A stretch of 64,000 nucleotides of DNA from Uloborus plumipes (taxonomy: Eukaryota > Arthropoda > Arachnida > Araneae > Uloboridae). The notes beneath the pieces were generated by a model, which worked only from the letters and a program-made list of their open reading frames with translations, was not told the DNA's origin and did not search any database. How positions within the stretch are numbered: position 1 is the first letter of the stretch; every line of letters starts with the position of its first letter. Shown in pieces: positions 1 through 10,993 of this stretch. Location: NCBI GenBank assembly GCA_038373865.1, contig JAXGGA010001101.1, positions 1 to 64,000 of the forward strand, in the 5' to 3' direction. Position numbers and translations under genes: made by a program.

Positions 1-737
1 CCAGGGATATTTTTAAATGTCTCAATCACGTACCACCCACAATCATGGAAAATGGCCGCATTTCATGGAAAATTTGATGCCAGGTTTCGGATTAAAATAC
101 TAGAAATATTACAGTAGCAATCAAACACGTGGTAATTTATTAAAATAAATCAATGGTGATTACCACTTTTGAGTAATTTTGAAAATTGCAATTAACTATT
201 AAAACGAATAGTTAGGTGAGATGGAAATGTCTGATTGTTTTTCTAACATAATTCTTCAGTGTTAGTGCTATTTCGAAACTGAAACTTTTTTCTAATGTTC
301 TGCTTGTTTTCTTTTTCATTCCATAAGCAAAAACGGAGGGGCAATTGACGAGAAGAAAAGTTCCTACAGAACGAATTGCAAGATCATCCCTTTCCTCCCC
401 ATTATTTTCACCTGCTATGAAGCAAACAAAACTTTATTCATGGACCCATTGAAAATGATATTTTGTTTTTCAAAGAACTCAAAAACCTCAAAGAAACACA
501 CTTTTAAGTATCATGCATTAAGTGTCATGCATCCACTATGCTGCATTTGAAATTGAAGGCGAGGAAAAATAACAAAAAGAAGAAAAAAAAAAAAGTACGC
601 GATGCACTTGGTACGAGCCACGGTGAAGCGAAGCCACCTTGAATGTCTCTTTTTAATAATGAAGTGAAACGAAAGTATGATGACAGACAGGTGTGACCAA
701 GGAGGTTAAAGGGGAGGAGCTAAATCTCTGCTATCTA

Positions 738-1533
738 AAAGTGGCAACGAATTCTCACCGCCGCCAGGGGAAAAGCTCCCTACTTCCTACGGGAGTCAAT
801 GTAAATGATACTGAATCTGTCATCTTTTTAAATGCTGATATGGGAAAGAAAAAAATTTTTTTTCAACTGGATTTTGGTGCAAATCTTCGATTGACATTAT
901 GAATTAAATATGATTTTCATCCCACGAAAATAGGTGCCGTATTCTTTGAGAAATAGGTTTAATCGAATGCACTTACCAACTTGCCAAATCTGACAGAATC
1001 TCATTTTTTAAAGACTGCTGTTGGCGAGAATATTTCTATTTAAATTGGAATTTTGCTCAAACCATCGATTAACATTATGAACTAAATATATTTAATAAAT
1101 ATATTTAAACTAATAATTATTTTGTCTACTAAATATATTTAATTAATAACAAAATTAAATACTGACAAAATTAATTTTTTGCCTCATGCTTAATTTATCA
1201 ACAATTTAGAGAACTGATTCTCAGCAAAAATTATATCGTACAATGCAAAGAAAATGTCACATACAGTCGCATATATGTCAAATTTGGCAAGTAGCTAGAT
1301 GCGGTCGATTAAACATCTTTCTTAAAAAATACGGCAAAATTTCAGTGGGATCAAAGTCATATTTAGTTCATAATGTTAATCGATGGTTTACACCAAAATC
1401 CAGTTGAAAAAAAATTTTTTCTTTCCCATAGCAGCATTTAAAAAGATGACAGATTCAGTATCATTTACATTGACTCCCGTAGGAAGTAGGGAGCTTTTCC
1501 CCTGGCGGCGGTGAGAATTCGTTGCCACTTTCA
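738..1533. repeat. Inverted-repeat element (MITE-like)
   Basis: The arm at about 739-920 (AGTGGCAACGAATTCTCACC ... AACTGGATTTTGGTG) returns as its reverse complement at about 1355-1533. The outer ~150 bp are near-identical and the inner parts are more diverged. The middle is AT-rich. No target duplication could be fixed and no transposase is visible, so this is a non-autonomous palindromic element. A short ORF inside the left arm is not a gene. Confidence 0.75.
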
Positions 1534-3559
1534 AATAAGCGCATCCGTAGAACATTTCTCTCCTTCTTTCTACTCCGTGGGTGTGACGGATGTGACGTTT
1601 ATTAACTTATCTTCCGGTGTTAAAATTTGACATTTTTATTTGAACTTATAGCTTTTTAAAATTTAAAACCATGTAAAACTTGATGTTCTGCTTGCAGCCT
1701 CTTTGCTTCGCAAAAACAATTGATCATGTGTGTTCATTTCTCTCTTTACCGGAGTTGCAATCCTTGACAGTATTTTAAAGACCATGAGCTTCAGCTTCTT
1801 ATATTATTGATTTATCAGAAAGGTATTTTTGAAAGATTTCTATATATTTGCATGTGTTGAATACAAAGATATATGTATTTAAAATGTCTCTAACTTGTGA
1901 CAGTATCAATTTAATGAAAAATCAAGAATTTTTGTTGCACTATGTTTACTACGCTACTTGAAAATAGAAAAGAATTTAAAAGTAGTATCGCAAAACTGAA
2001 TGACATGACATCATGAGAATATAATTGGGAGGAAACGTTTTTTTATGCTTATTTTTGTTTAAGACCATCTGCTGTAGCTATGTAAAACTTCGGTGTATGG
2101 TTTTATATCGCTCCTTTCGCCCGGGCGTTTTTGCTGTTGTGTTTATGTACATATTGGTATTTGTATGCATTAAAAAATCTTTGTTAAGATTCTTTAAAAC
2201 CTGAAAAAATTTTGGAGTAATGTTTTTTTTTCAATAGCAAAAAGTTTCTAAATAATAGTTTTTATTTTTTGAGTTTGATAGATACACTTTAATAGAACTT
2301 GACATTCCTTCAAGAATGTTGAGTGCATTTTGAAGATAGAATAAAAATTTTCCGTGACATGACATGCCGAGTTTGTTCAAAGTTTTATCTAAAAACATTT
2401 TTCCTGTTTTTTCTCTGTGGTAAATGTCATGCAATGGCAAAGCTCAGAAGAGAATAGTCCCCGTACTTCTTTCTTTCATTTCCACAAAAACTATTCCCCA
2501 ATTATATTATGCATGTATACCCCATGCATTTTGATTTTATTAGCTTATGTTTGTCTGTAAGTGTCTCCTCCTATTTTCCAGGACTATACCACTGGTGTCA
2601 CATGCATGAGCTTAGGACCCACCCAAAACATTCAGGCTGAAATGGATTTTTTGGGATGTTTTGCTTGGGCAGGCCGCTAATTTTGAAAATTTTCAAAAAA
2701 GAAGGGAGGCAAAGGGTTACCTTATTATAATCGCATATTATATCGAAAAACAACAAAACCACGCCCACTTTTTAAAGAGATAGAAAGTTGGCCTAGGCTG
2801 TGTGGGGGGTAGACCTCAGGAGGGCGGTGGACAAAAGGTGAAGCTAGTGCCTTCAAATTAAGTACTCCTTTCATTTTTTGCCGGGCTACATTTATAATAA
2901 TTATAAAACATAATTTTTAAAAAATGATCAGACAAATATTGCAGTCTTGCATAGCGTCAAAGGGATATTTTATTTAAAACCTAATCCTAAGCATTGTTTT
3001 TTTGCTATAATGAAATGTATGTCGGCTGATTTAAGAATTCCTTTTGCTTGATATCCGGCTTTTAATGCACAAGATTTGTCTTTAGTTCTGGATAAACAAG
3101 GATGCACTGTACTTATATATTTCTAAATGAATACTTTAGCATTACGTGTTGTAGTGCTATGAATTTTGATACATGTGTAATTGAATTTTTAAGTTTACAT
3201 ACGTTACAAATTGAATCTTAAAAAGTGCAATTTTACATGTATTCTTCATAAAATTAAAAACTGAGTATTTTGCATACGAAAAAAGAAACAATGATAAATG
3301 GACTACCAAAGTTCTACTTTTGATGCCGAAATATAAGTAAAGATTGATAAAGAAACATTCGGATTGTTGGATTTGTAGACAAATGATTTTAACTTAAATT
3401 AAGGAATGACTGAAATGGGTTTAAATAAGCCTCAAATTAACCTCCGCAAAGCCAAGAGGTTCTCTATAAATGATGCTGACAATTTTTTTGACATTTTTGA
3501 CTCCTTCCTTTTTTGTTACCTGTCATGGTTTTTTTCATCCTAGTCTAAAAAAAATGCGT

Positions 3560-3665
3560 CATGTCACACTTCTTGTTACCCCCCTCCCCTTCAATCCGTC
3601 TTGTCACAATATGATGACACCCCCCCCCCCTTCAAAGTGTGACATCATTTTAAACACCCCCATTG
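3560..3665. repeat. C-rich low-complexity repeat with TGTCACA words
   Basis: TGTCACA/TGTGACA words alternate with runs of C (three C-rich blocks in about 100 bp). It looks like a fragment of an interspersed repeat or simple-sequence decay. No coding function is supported, although an ORF runs through it. Confidence 0.4.
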
Positions 3666-5239
3666 CAGAGTTTCAAGCAAATACTGAACAGCCGATTTAT
3701 TGTATTCAGAGACAGAAACAGTAGTTCCATGCTTTGAGTTTGTCAGTCTGCAATGACAATAACAAAGTTAAAGGTAAAAAACCCTCATAATGAAGCGTCT
3801 TTGTATTGGCAGCTAAGCGCACCAAGGAAAGGTCCACAAACATGGTACGGCTTTTCATCAAAAATTAAAGGTAAAAACTGTGGTATGAAATAGAAATCAA
3901 TTGAAAGTGTTCTAATAACTTATTTGTATTGTATATACCATACAAATTTGCAGGAAAATATCACTAACAGATAGGTATCCGCCCCCCCCCCCCCGGGGAA
4001 AAAAAAGTGTACATTTTGAAGAGAAAAAATGTGGCAATGTGCTATTTTGCTTAAGCATACCTTTCTATCAATTTCTAAAATGTAATCTGTATCCCTGTGG
4101 CAGAATTTTTTTCTGCTTTCTGCGACAAATTTTCTAAAACTAATTTCTTTCGGCAATACTAAAATATTTTTCAATAATAAAGAATATGCAACCCTCTTAC
4201 AGTGACACAAGCTGATTATATTTATAAAATGTTAACATCAATACTATAGCATTATGGTTTTTTAAAACTAACTCAGAGTTTGATAAAATTTTTTTTGCTT
4301 GACTTTTTTTCCCTGTCCAACTAAAAATGTTCACTGATTTCTCATGGGTATATGGGGAGGGGGTGGAGCAGATCGTTCAACTGATGAGTAATCTTTTAAG
4401 ACTGCTTTGCAGAATGGTTTTACTGCTGGCTGTTTTGTTATTATAATTTTTTCTTGGACTTTTTTTTTTCTCCCAATCACAAAAATCTTTCTGCACACTG
4501 TCTCCCTGATTATGCGACAATGTCGCCGTGTCGGCAGCTTTCTGCCACAGGGATCTGTATAATGCCATTCAAAGTATGAAAAATCTATTTTCCAAAAATA
4601 ATTTTTTTATTTCAAATTATTGCTTTAGAAAGCCGAATTGAAAAATTTTGTTTTTTAAAAGTTATTTTAATCATCATACCCTGATAAAAAGGATCATCAA
4701 CTTTAGTACAATTATATTTGTAAACAAAAGTCAAAAGTGTTTTACAGCTATTAATTTTGAGGGAAAAAAGAAAATAATACAACATTTTTCTGGTACATCT
4801 TTTTGTGATACTTGGCAGTAAAGAAATTAATCCTGTGACAATGTTAGGTTTGATTAAAACATGTCATTGCCTCAAATCAACAACAGGATATTGCACTGTT
4901 ATTCCTGTGTTCAGATGTCTTACTGTTACTCTGAGGCAGTGATGTGTAGGTCAGGTAGTACCATATTCTCTTTTCAATTTGTTTTATATTGTATTTGTTT
5001 TATTGAACTGAAGATCTTCAGCTTTAAAGGTAGTATTGTAAAGTTATTTTTTGTCTCTTTTTATTAGACTATTTTTATAACTACCTTTAAAATAGAATAA
5101 GTTTCTTTGTCGACACTGAGGACATAGTGCCCAGTACGTAAACTTAGAGTTGATTTAGAAATGAAACTTTCTTAACTTTATACCATTTTTAATGTTCAAT
5201 TAAAGTAGTCTTTCTGTTCGATAGGATTAATTTTTGAAG

Positions 5240-6289
5240 ATGTTTCGGTGGAAAAAAGATAAAGATAAGGAGAAGGAGAAAGATGATAAAAAGAAGAAAG
5301 ACAAAAAAGATAGAAAGGATCGTAAGCCAACTTTAGAGAAAGACACCCTAACTCAAGACGAACTGAAACGTTTAGATGAAGTCAGAAGAAGTTTCACCAG
5401 TCCTCGATCTTCCACTGCAAAGGATCGAGATGATGCATCAGAGAAACAAAGTAACAGCAGTGATTACAGTCTCAGCTCTGCTCACGATTCTAGCCCATCA
5501 GGCAGCAGTATTACTAATATGGATGCTAGCAAATCTGGAAGTCCATCTCGTAAACCGCCTCCAGTTCCCAAGAAACCAACTTTGCTTGTGAAGCCAAACC
5601 AACTTAATCATAACAGTGAGACAACTCCATCTCCCCAAGGAAGTACTTATTCCATGGCCTCACTGCATTTAGGAACAGCTAATTTAACCAATGAGATGAT
5701 GGCTTTCATGGACCAAATGAACCATCCTGGCTCTGGTGATATTAGTGTTAATTTAGTAACCAGTCCAGCAAAGCCAAGTGTGCCATCTGCACCACCATCC
5801 CAGGTGCCTCCAGGAGAACAAGGAGGCTATGGAATTAGATGGAAGTCATACGCTTCAAGTTTGAGGCTTCCTCCAGTGACTTGTCTGCCTGCTCCTCGAA
5901 TTCGGACATTAATAATCAAACGGCAACCAACAGGAGATTTCGGATTTGCTCTGCGCAGGGCTGCTGTATTGGAGCGCCATTCTCCTGAAATTGAATCCAG
6001 GCACACTGTTGTGTTTGCCGAGCCAAGTGGACTTGGAAAAACCAATGACTCAGGCTTATGGCCTGGGGATCGTCTCTTAGAAGTAAATAACGTATCGGTT
6101 GAAAACAAGCCTAGAGAAGAAATAATTGAATTAATTCGATCCTCTGAAGACAATGTCATTCTAAAAGTACAGACAGTTCCAGAGCTAAGGGAGCTGACAA
6201 AACGATACTGGGATGAATCTTCTGATACTCCAGATAGGAGTGTATCTGCAATTGTATCACCTACAAGTGTCAAAAAATTCACTGCAATG
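5240..6289 (+). CDS. Myo18a: Myo18 coding exon 1: basic N-terminus and PDZ domain
   Basis: Residues 1-350, from ATG at 5240; an upstream in-frame TTG at 5234 is not a eukaryotic start. The protein opens MFRWKKDKDKEKEKDDKKKK, a Lys/Glu-rich stretch like that of long (PDZ-containing) Myo18A isoforms. A Ser/Pro-rich linker follows, with PPPVPKKP at about 112-119 (SH3-ligand-like). The PDZ domain covers about 221-312, with GDFGF at 232-236 as carboxylate-binding loop and GLWPGDRLLEVN in the second half. The exon ends phase 0 at AATG|GTATGT. The antisense ORF over 5827-6282 is a shadow. Confidence 0.95.
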
Positions 6290-6382
6290 GTATGTTATTT
6301 TATTGCAATTGTTCTTTCATTTAAGGTATCACAAAGTAATATTTTTAGTATGTCTACTGTAGTAAAGTTCTGAATTCTAGAT

Positions 6383-6490
6383 AAAATAATTTTGGAAAAA
6401 AAAAAAATAGAACCGACTTCAGTTGGAAATTGCTCTAAAAAGTAAAAAATAATTTTTTTCTTTTAACACCATCGAAACTACTTTTAAACA
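6383..6490 (+). repeat. Partial copy of AACCGACTTC element
   Basis: This stretch (AATTTTGG ... GAACCGACTTCAGTTGG ... CATCGAAACTACTTTTAAAC) matches the left arm of the MITE at 6808-7280 almost base for base. Confidence 0.8.
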
Positions 6491-6807
6491 TATCGCAATA
6501 TATTTTACGTTGATACAATGTATGTGGCTATTTGAAAATGAGAAATAAATTTTAAAAAATTCTGAAAAGTATCATCTGAATCAAACACATGGCGGCACCT
6601 CAGTTCGAGCTTACAACTGCAGAAATCACTTATGTGTTTAGCCCGGCAGCAGGCTCTCACAAGCAAGGCATAGTTACTTTCCCTGCAATAACACTGCCTT
6701 GGCAGCGAAAGAAGTTTTACAGAGACAGTCTGGAACAGCTGTTCTCCACCGGTAGAAAAAAGTCTGACCGGTCCTCAGTGATTTTTGATTGACCAAAAAT
6801 TTCGTTA

Positions 6808-7280
6808 CACTCAAAAAAATAATTTTGGAAAAAAATAGAACCGACTTCAGTTGGAAATTGCTCTAAAAAGTAAAAAATAATTTTTTTCTTTGAACACCAT
6901 CGAAACTACTTTTAGACATAAGTTTTGAAGTCGGCGCAAAAACAATGTATAGAATCATACGCAACTAAAATTCAACTATATAAATTTTAATGGATCCAGG
7001 TTCTTTAAGAGCATTCGCATACATTTCATTCACTACCACACATTCGTGTAATGGTACAAATATTCTGCTTTTAATTTTCAATGGTTTCTCTGAAAAATGT
7101 TGGCAAAATATGGTTAAATATCATTTTACCTATCGTTTTTGCGCCGACTTCAAAACTTATGTTTAAAAGTAGTTTCGATGGTGTTCAAAGAAAAAAATTA
7201 TTTTTTACTTTTTAGAGCAATTTCCAACTGAAGTCGGTTCTATTTTTTTCCAAAATTATTTTATTTTATTCTTTTTAGTG
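6808..7280. mobile_element. Palindromic MITE, TA target duplication
   Basis: 473 bp. The left arm (6808 to about 6945) is repeated inverted at about 7137-7280, with ends CACTCAAAAA and TTTTTAGTG. TA flanks both sides (6806-6807 and 7281-7282). It encodes nothing. TA duplication points to mobilisation by a Tc1/mariner-type transposase (inference). Confidence 0.75.
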
Positions 7281-7889
7281 TAAGTGTACTTATGAAATAA
7301 GGTAATGTTTTTCCCCCATTACGAAACTTCACCTAATTTTCTTAAGTAAATGCTCCATAAAATAAACTGAAAAAAAAAAGGAAGAAACTATCAACGCGTC
7401 TAAAATTTTAAACGATTGACACTAAAAAATAATCTTTGTTATTCTCTGGTATTTATTTGTGTACTAGCTTAATCAAAGCCATTTAAATATCAACAGCTTT
7501 TCAACTAATTTATATTTCAAAGCAGTTCTAGTTTCTCGTTATTCATAAGATTTTAACACATACTACGTACGTTGGCCGCTAATGAGTTTCATGTTTGATT
7601 TAGTTAAGCCTTCATTTAAAATTCTCATTCTCATTATTATTACAGTTTCATATCAACCACGTTTTGTAACAATGGATTTCATATTTAATCATTTAGGACA
7701 AATCGCTTTAAATTGGACTACTTATTAATATTTCATACTTACTCCAGAGAAGCCTTGGTTCAAAATTTTCATCATGATTACTATTAGTATTGCTGTTGCG
7801 AGGCAACAAATTTTTGCAACAATGGATTGAAAATTTAATCATTTAATGGGGAAATGACATGAAATTTACTGTTTTCCATAATAACTTTT

Positions 7890-8070
7890 TTTCTAGTGAA
7901 CAAATATCGTCATATGAGAACATGATACCTAAGTTACATCATCTCCTATCGATTTAAAAAAAAATCGTCCAAATCGGTTCAGTAGATCAGATGTTATGTG
8001 CGACCAAACAAAAAAAAAGTACACGCTTTGAATTGATAACCTCCTCCTTTGTTGAAGTCAGTTAAAAAAT
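7890..8070 (+). repeat. Interspersed repeat tail ending TTGAAGTCAGTT
   Basis: It contains ATCGTCCAAATCGGTTCAG and CCTCCTCCTTTGTTGAAGTC. These word patterns are common at the ends of dispersed arthropod repeats (recollection, not searched). The terminal GAAGTCAGTT mirrors AACCGACTTC near 6410, so it may be the far end of one larger element. Confidence 0.5.
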
Positions 8071-8394
8071 ACAGAAATATTTTTTTTCTTTACACATTTT
8101 GAAGGGATAATATTTTTTTAACAATATGATAAAAATACAATTTTCTTAAAGGGATGTATTTCTTCTTTTGTTTTTTCAATTCTGTATTCCAATTAACTTA
8201 TGAGTTCAAGTTCATAAGTTAATCTTGTTTTCATTTTATGTTTTTGTTTATAGAAGCATGATTTTTTCATTTTGGAGCTCCAGAGACAAAATGTTTATTT
8301 CATTCATTACTTGTTTTCTTTTTTCTGCTTCACAAAACTATAATTGAAAAGATAAAAAAGGCATTTGTAATCTTTTTGTAAATTATTTTTAAAG

Positions 8395-8586
8395 GCAAAG
8401 TCAGAGGAAGAAGTTGATAGGGAGAAGAAATGGCTTTCGAAAGAAATGGTCTGGATTGTACATAAAGGTGGTTTTTCTGCTGCTCATCTAGTCAAAACGG
8501 AAAAACCACCGCAAGAAGGCAAAATGTTTGTGAAATTAGAATTCACAGATGATGTATTAGAAGTAAATGAAGAAGATGTTGAAAAA
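8395..8586 (+). CDS. Myo18a: Myo18 coding exon 2: linker before motor
   Basis: Residues 351-414, phase 0 to phase 0, acceptor TTTTTAAAG and donor GTAAGT. It encodes AKSEEEVDREKKWLSKEMVW then IVHKGGFSAAHLV and ends DVLEVNEEDVEK. This is the SH3-like N-terminal motor region in Myo18A (human counterpart VWLVHRDGFSLA ... DVDEDDVEK). Confidence 0.95.
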
Positions 8587-8890
8587 GTAAGTATTCATTG
8601 TCTCAATTTACTAAATATGTTAAAAAGAACTTTAAAACATGATAAGAAACTTATATACTTATATATATAGGTATAAATCTTTTTAAATGTTAATATCTTA
8701 GATCTCACCATAAATAAAATAAAATGAAAATAATTAACAACAGCTCTATTATAAAAATTTCAAAACATTTTCAGAACTGTTAAAACTGCTTAGCTTTAAG
8801 TTTAATGCTATATCCTTTTCTTTTCATTAAAAGATTGAGGTAAAATATGTATCCAATGCATTTACTTTTCATTTGTTTTCTTTCTGTATT

Positions 8891-8903
8891 TTAGCAATCA
8901 ATT
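8891..8903 (+). repeat. Left target-site duplication of PLE1
   Basis: TTAGCAATCAATT here recurs at 13507-13519 immediately beyond the element, marking the insertion limits. Confidence 0.85.
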
Positions 8904-9961
8904 TTGTAAGAATGAAGGCTTTCACGGCCGGAGTAAATACTAGTTACGGATTCCGGGCTGTTGTGCCGTGGTCTGGATGACTTTAGTCCATACGTTTCAA
9001 TCGCAACTGCGGCGATCATCTTCAGTGGGTGTCGTTGATTTATTTGGCGACTGATGCGAAATTTCGAACTGCTGCAAGATTTTAAATTGAAAACGCAGCG
9101 CCCTCTACTTTCCGGCTCGGGATTGACAGATGACTGGATGCCAAAGCTTGTTAACTTTTACTTCTTCCTCCTTCTTGTTAAAATTATTTGGGTGTTTGAA
9201 AATTTCAATGGCCTCTCTATGCAATCTGGGGAAAAAATTTGAAGTCCGTGAAATTATTTTGGCCTCATTGAATTTTATATCATGTATTCCATTACTGAAA
9301 GTGTGCTCCGCGATCGCCGACTTTTCAGTCTGACCCAGCCGGCAATTTCTCTGATGCTCTTTGATTCTTGTATTAACACTCCGTTTTGTCGTCCCGATAT
9401 AAACTAACCCACAGGAACAGGGGATCTTATAAACTCCTGCGGCGGACAACGGGTCTCTAGCATCTTTCACTGAACGCAGCAGGTCGCTGACTCTATTGGA
9501 GGGCTTGAAAACCGTCTTAATATTATGTCGACGTAAAAGTCTTTCAATTCGGTCTGTGACGTCCTCAACGTAGGGAAGGTAGGCTATGGACTTGACCGGT
9601 TCTTCTTTAGGCGTCTTTCTTTCAGTCTTGGGGTGGAAAGCTCTCTTAATTTCTTGTTTAGAAAATCCATTGGCTTGGAAGACATTAGTAAGGTGGGCAA
9701 GTTCATTTTCAAAAGCAGACGGTTCGCAGATTCTAGAGGCCCTGACAAAAAGTGTTTTTAACACTCCCCTCTTTTGTCGAGGATGGTGATTGGAGTCCTT
9801 GTGTAGATAGCGATCTGTATGTGTTGGCTTGCGGTAAACACAATGGCCAAGAGTTCCGTCTTCCCTCCGGCTGACACAGACATCCAGAAATGGTAACATT
9901 CCGTCCTTCTCAATTTCCATGGAAAACTTAATATTCTCATGTATGTTGTTGATATGCGTCA
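8904..9961 (-). repeat. Inverted partial copy of PLE1 3' segment
   Basis: Reverse complement of about 9967-11026. It includes a 301-codon antisense open frame (10010 down to 9105) repeating the end of the RT plus the whole GIY-YIG domain. The two arms meet at a near-perfect palindrome around 9950-9982 with a 2-bp centre, so this is not an independent gene. Confidence 0.92.
8985..9035 (-). ncRNA. Hammerhead-like ribozyme core, inverted copy (PLE1)
   Basis: On the minus strand, CTGAAGA (9025-9019), a 5-bp hairpin ATCGC/GCGAT and GAAA (8998-8995) appear in the hammerhead order. It is a copy of the motif at 10895-10950. Confidence 0.45.
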
Positions 9962-10993
9962 GATTTCTGACGCATATCAACAACATACATGAGAATATTA
10001 AGTTTTCCATGGAAATTGAGAAGGACGGAATGTTACCATTTCTGGATGTCTGTGTCAGCCGGAGGGAAGACGGAACTCTTGGCCATTGTGTTTACCGCAA
10101 GCCAACACATACAGATCGCTATCTACACAAGGACTCCAATCACCATCCTCGACAAAAGAGGGGAGTGTTAAAAACACTTTTTGTCAGGGCCTCTAGAATC
10201 TGCGAACCGTCTGCTTTTGAAAATGAACTTGCCCACCTTACTAATGTCTTCCAAGCCAATGGATTTTCTAAACAAGAAATTAAGAGAGCTTTCCACCCCA
10301 AGACTGAAAGAAAGACGCCTAAAGAAGAACCGGTCAAGTCCATAGCCTACCTTCCCTACGTTGAGGACGTCACAGACCGAATTGAAAGACTTTTACGTCG
10401 ACATAATATTAAGACGGTTTTCAAGCCCTCCAATAGAGTCAGCGACCTGCTGCGTTCAGTGAAAGATGCTAGAGACCCGTTGTCCGCCGCAGGAGTTTAT
10501 AAGATCCCCTGTTCCTGTGGGTTAGTTTATATCGGGACGACAAAACGGAGTGTTAATACAAGAATCAAAGAGCATCAGAGAAATTGCCGGCTGGGTCAGA
10601 CTGAAAAGTCGGCGATCGCGGAGCACACTTTCAGTAATGGAATACATGATATAAAATTCAATGAGGCCAAAATAATTTCACGGACTTCAAATTTTTTCCC
10701 CAGATTGCATAGAGAGGCCATTGAAATTTTCAAACACCCAAATAATTTTAACAAGAAGGAGGAAGAAGTAAAAGTTAACAAGCTTTGGCATCCAGTCATC
10801 TGTCAATCCCGAGCCGGAAAGTAGAGGGCGCTGCGTTTACAATTTAAAATCTTGCAGCAGTTCGAAATTTCGCATCAGTCGCCAAATAAATCAACGCCAC
10901 CCACTGAAGATGATCGCCGCAGTTGCGATTGAAACGTATGGATTAAAGTCATCCAGACCACGGCACAACAGCCCGGAATCCGTAACTAGTATT
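9962..10993 (+). repeat. PLE1 direct repeat (pseudo-LTR), upstream copy
   Basis: Starts abruptly at GATTTCTGACG, within the RT region, and repeats at 12477-13508. The open frame 9919-10824 here is a 5'-truncated RT/GIY-YIG fragment, its first residues being read from the inverted arm. The start of the full PLE1 ORF lies in the end of this copy. Confidence 0.92.
10895..10950 (+). ncRNA. Hammerhead-like ribozyme core (PLE1, upstream repeat)
   Basis: CTGAAGA (10904-10910) fits box CUGANGA. A hairpin ATCGC-CGCAGTT-GCGAT fits stem II. GAAA at 10931-10934 is followed by CGTATGG. ACC before CUGA and UGG after the putative cleavage site could form a 3-bp stem I. Stem III would be minimal. PLEs are known to carry minimal type I hammerheads with weak stem III, but the cleavage site here is my inference. 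Confidence 0.5.

Larger units (their letters stand above)
1..5224. other. Non-coding stretch upstream of first coding exon (probable intron 1)
   Basis: No convincing protein-coding exon was found here. A good acceptor (TC-rich tract then ATAG) ends at 5224, 15 nt before the Myo18 start codon. The start codon therefore appears to sit in a spliced exon, and most of this stretch is probably the first intron, with the 5' UTR exon farther upstream or unrecognised within it. Contents seen: an inverted-repeat element (738-1533), a GC-richer patch with CACGCCCACTT around 2590-2830 that resembles the hAT-MITE family seen at 43.95 kb, a C-rich patch with repeated TGTCACA words (3560-3660), a C14 run near 3981 and ordinary AT-rich sequence. 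Confidence 0.55.
6290..8394 (+). other. Intron 1-2 of coding region with AACCGACTTC-type repeats
   Basis: GTATGT donor to AAAG acceptor. It holds a partial repeat (about 6383-6490), a palindromic MITE (6808-7280) and a repeat tail (about 7890-8070). A short ORF at 6589-6792 lies between repeats, has no recognisable domain and is probably fortuitous. Confidence 0.7.

Noticed and set aside
5827..6282. 151-codon minus-strand ORF
   Set aside because: Antisense shadow of the PDZ exon.
9105..10824. Two 301-codon RT/endonuclease ORFs facing each other
   Set aside because: They are truncated inverted and direct copies of the PLE1 3' part, not separate genes.
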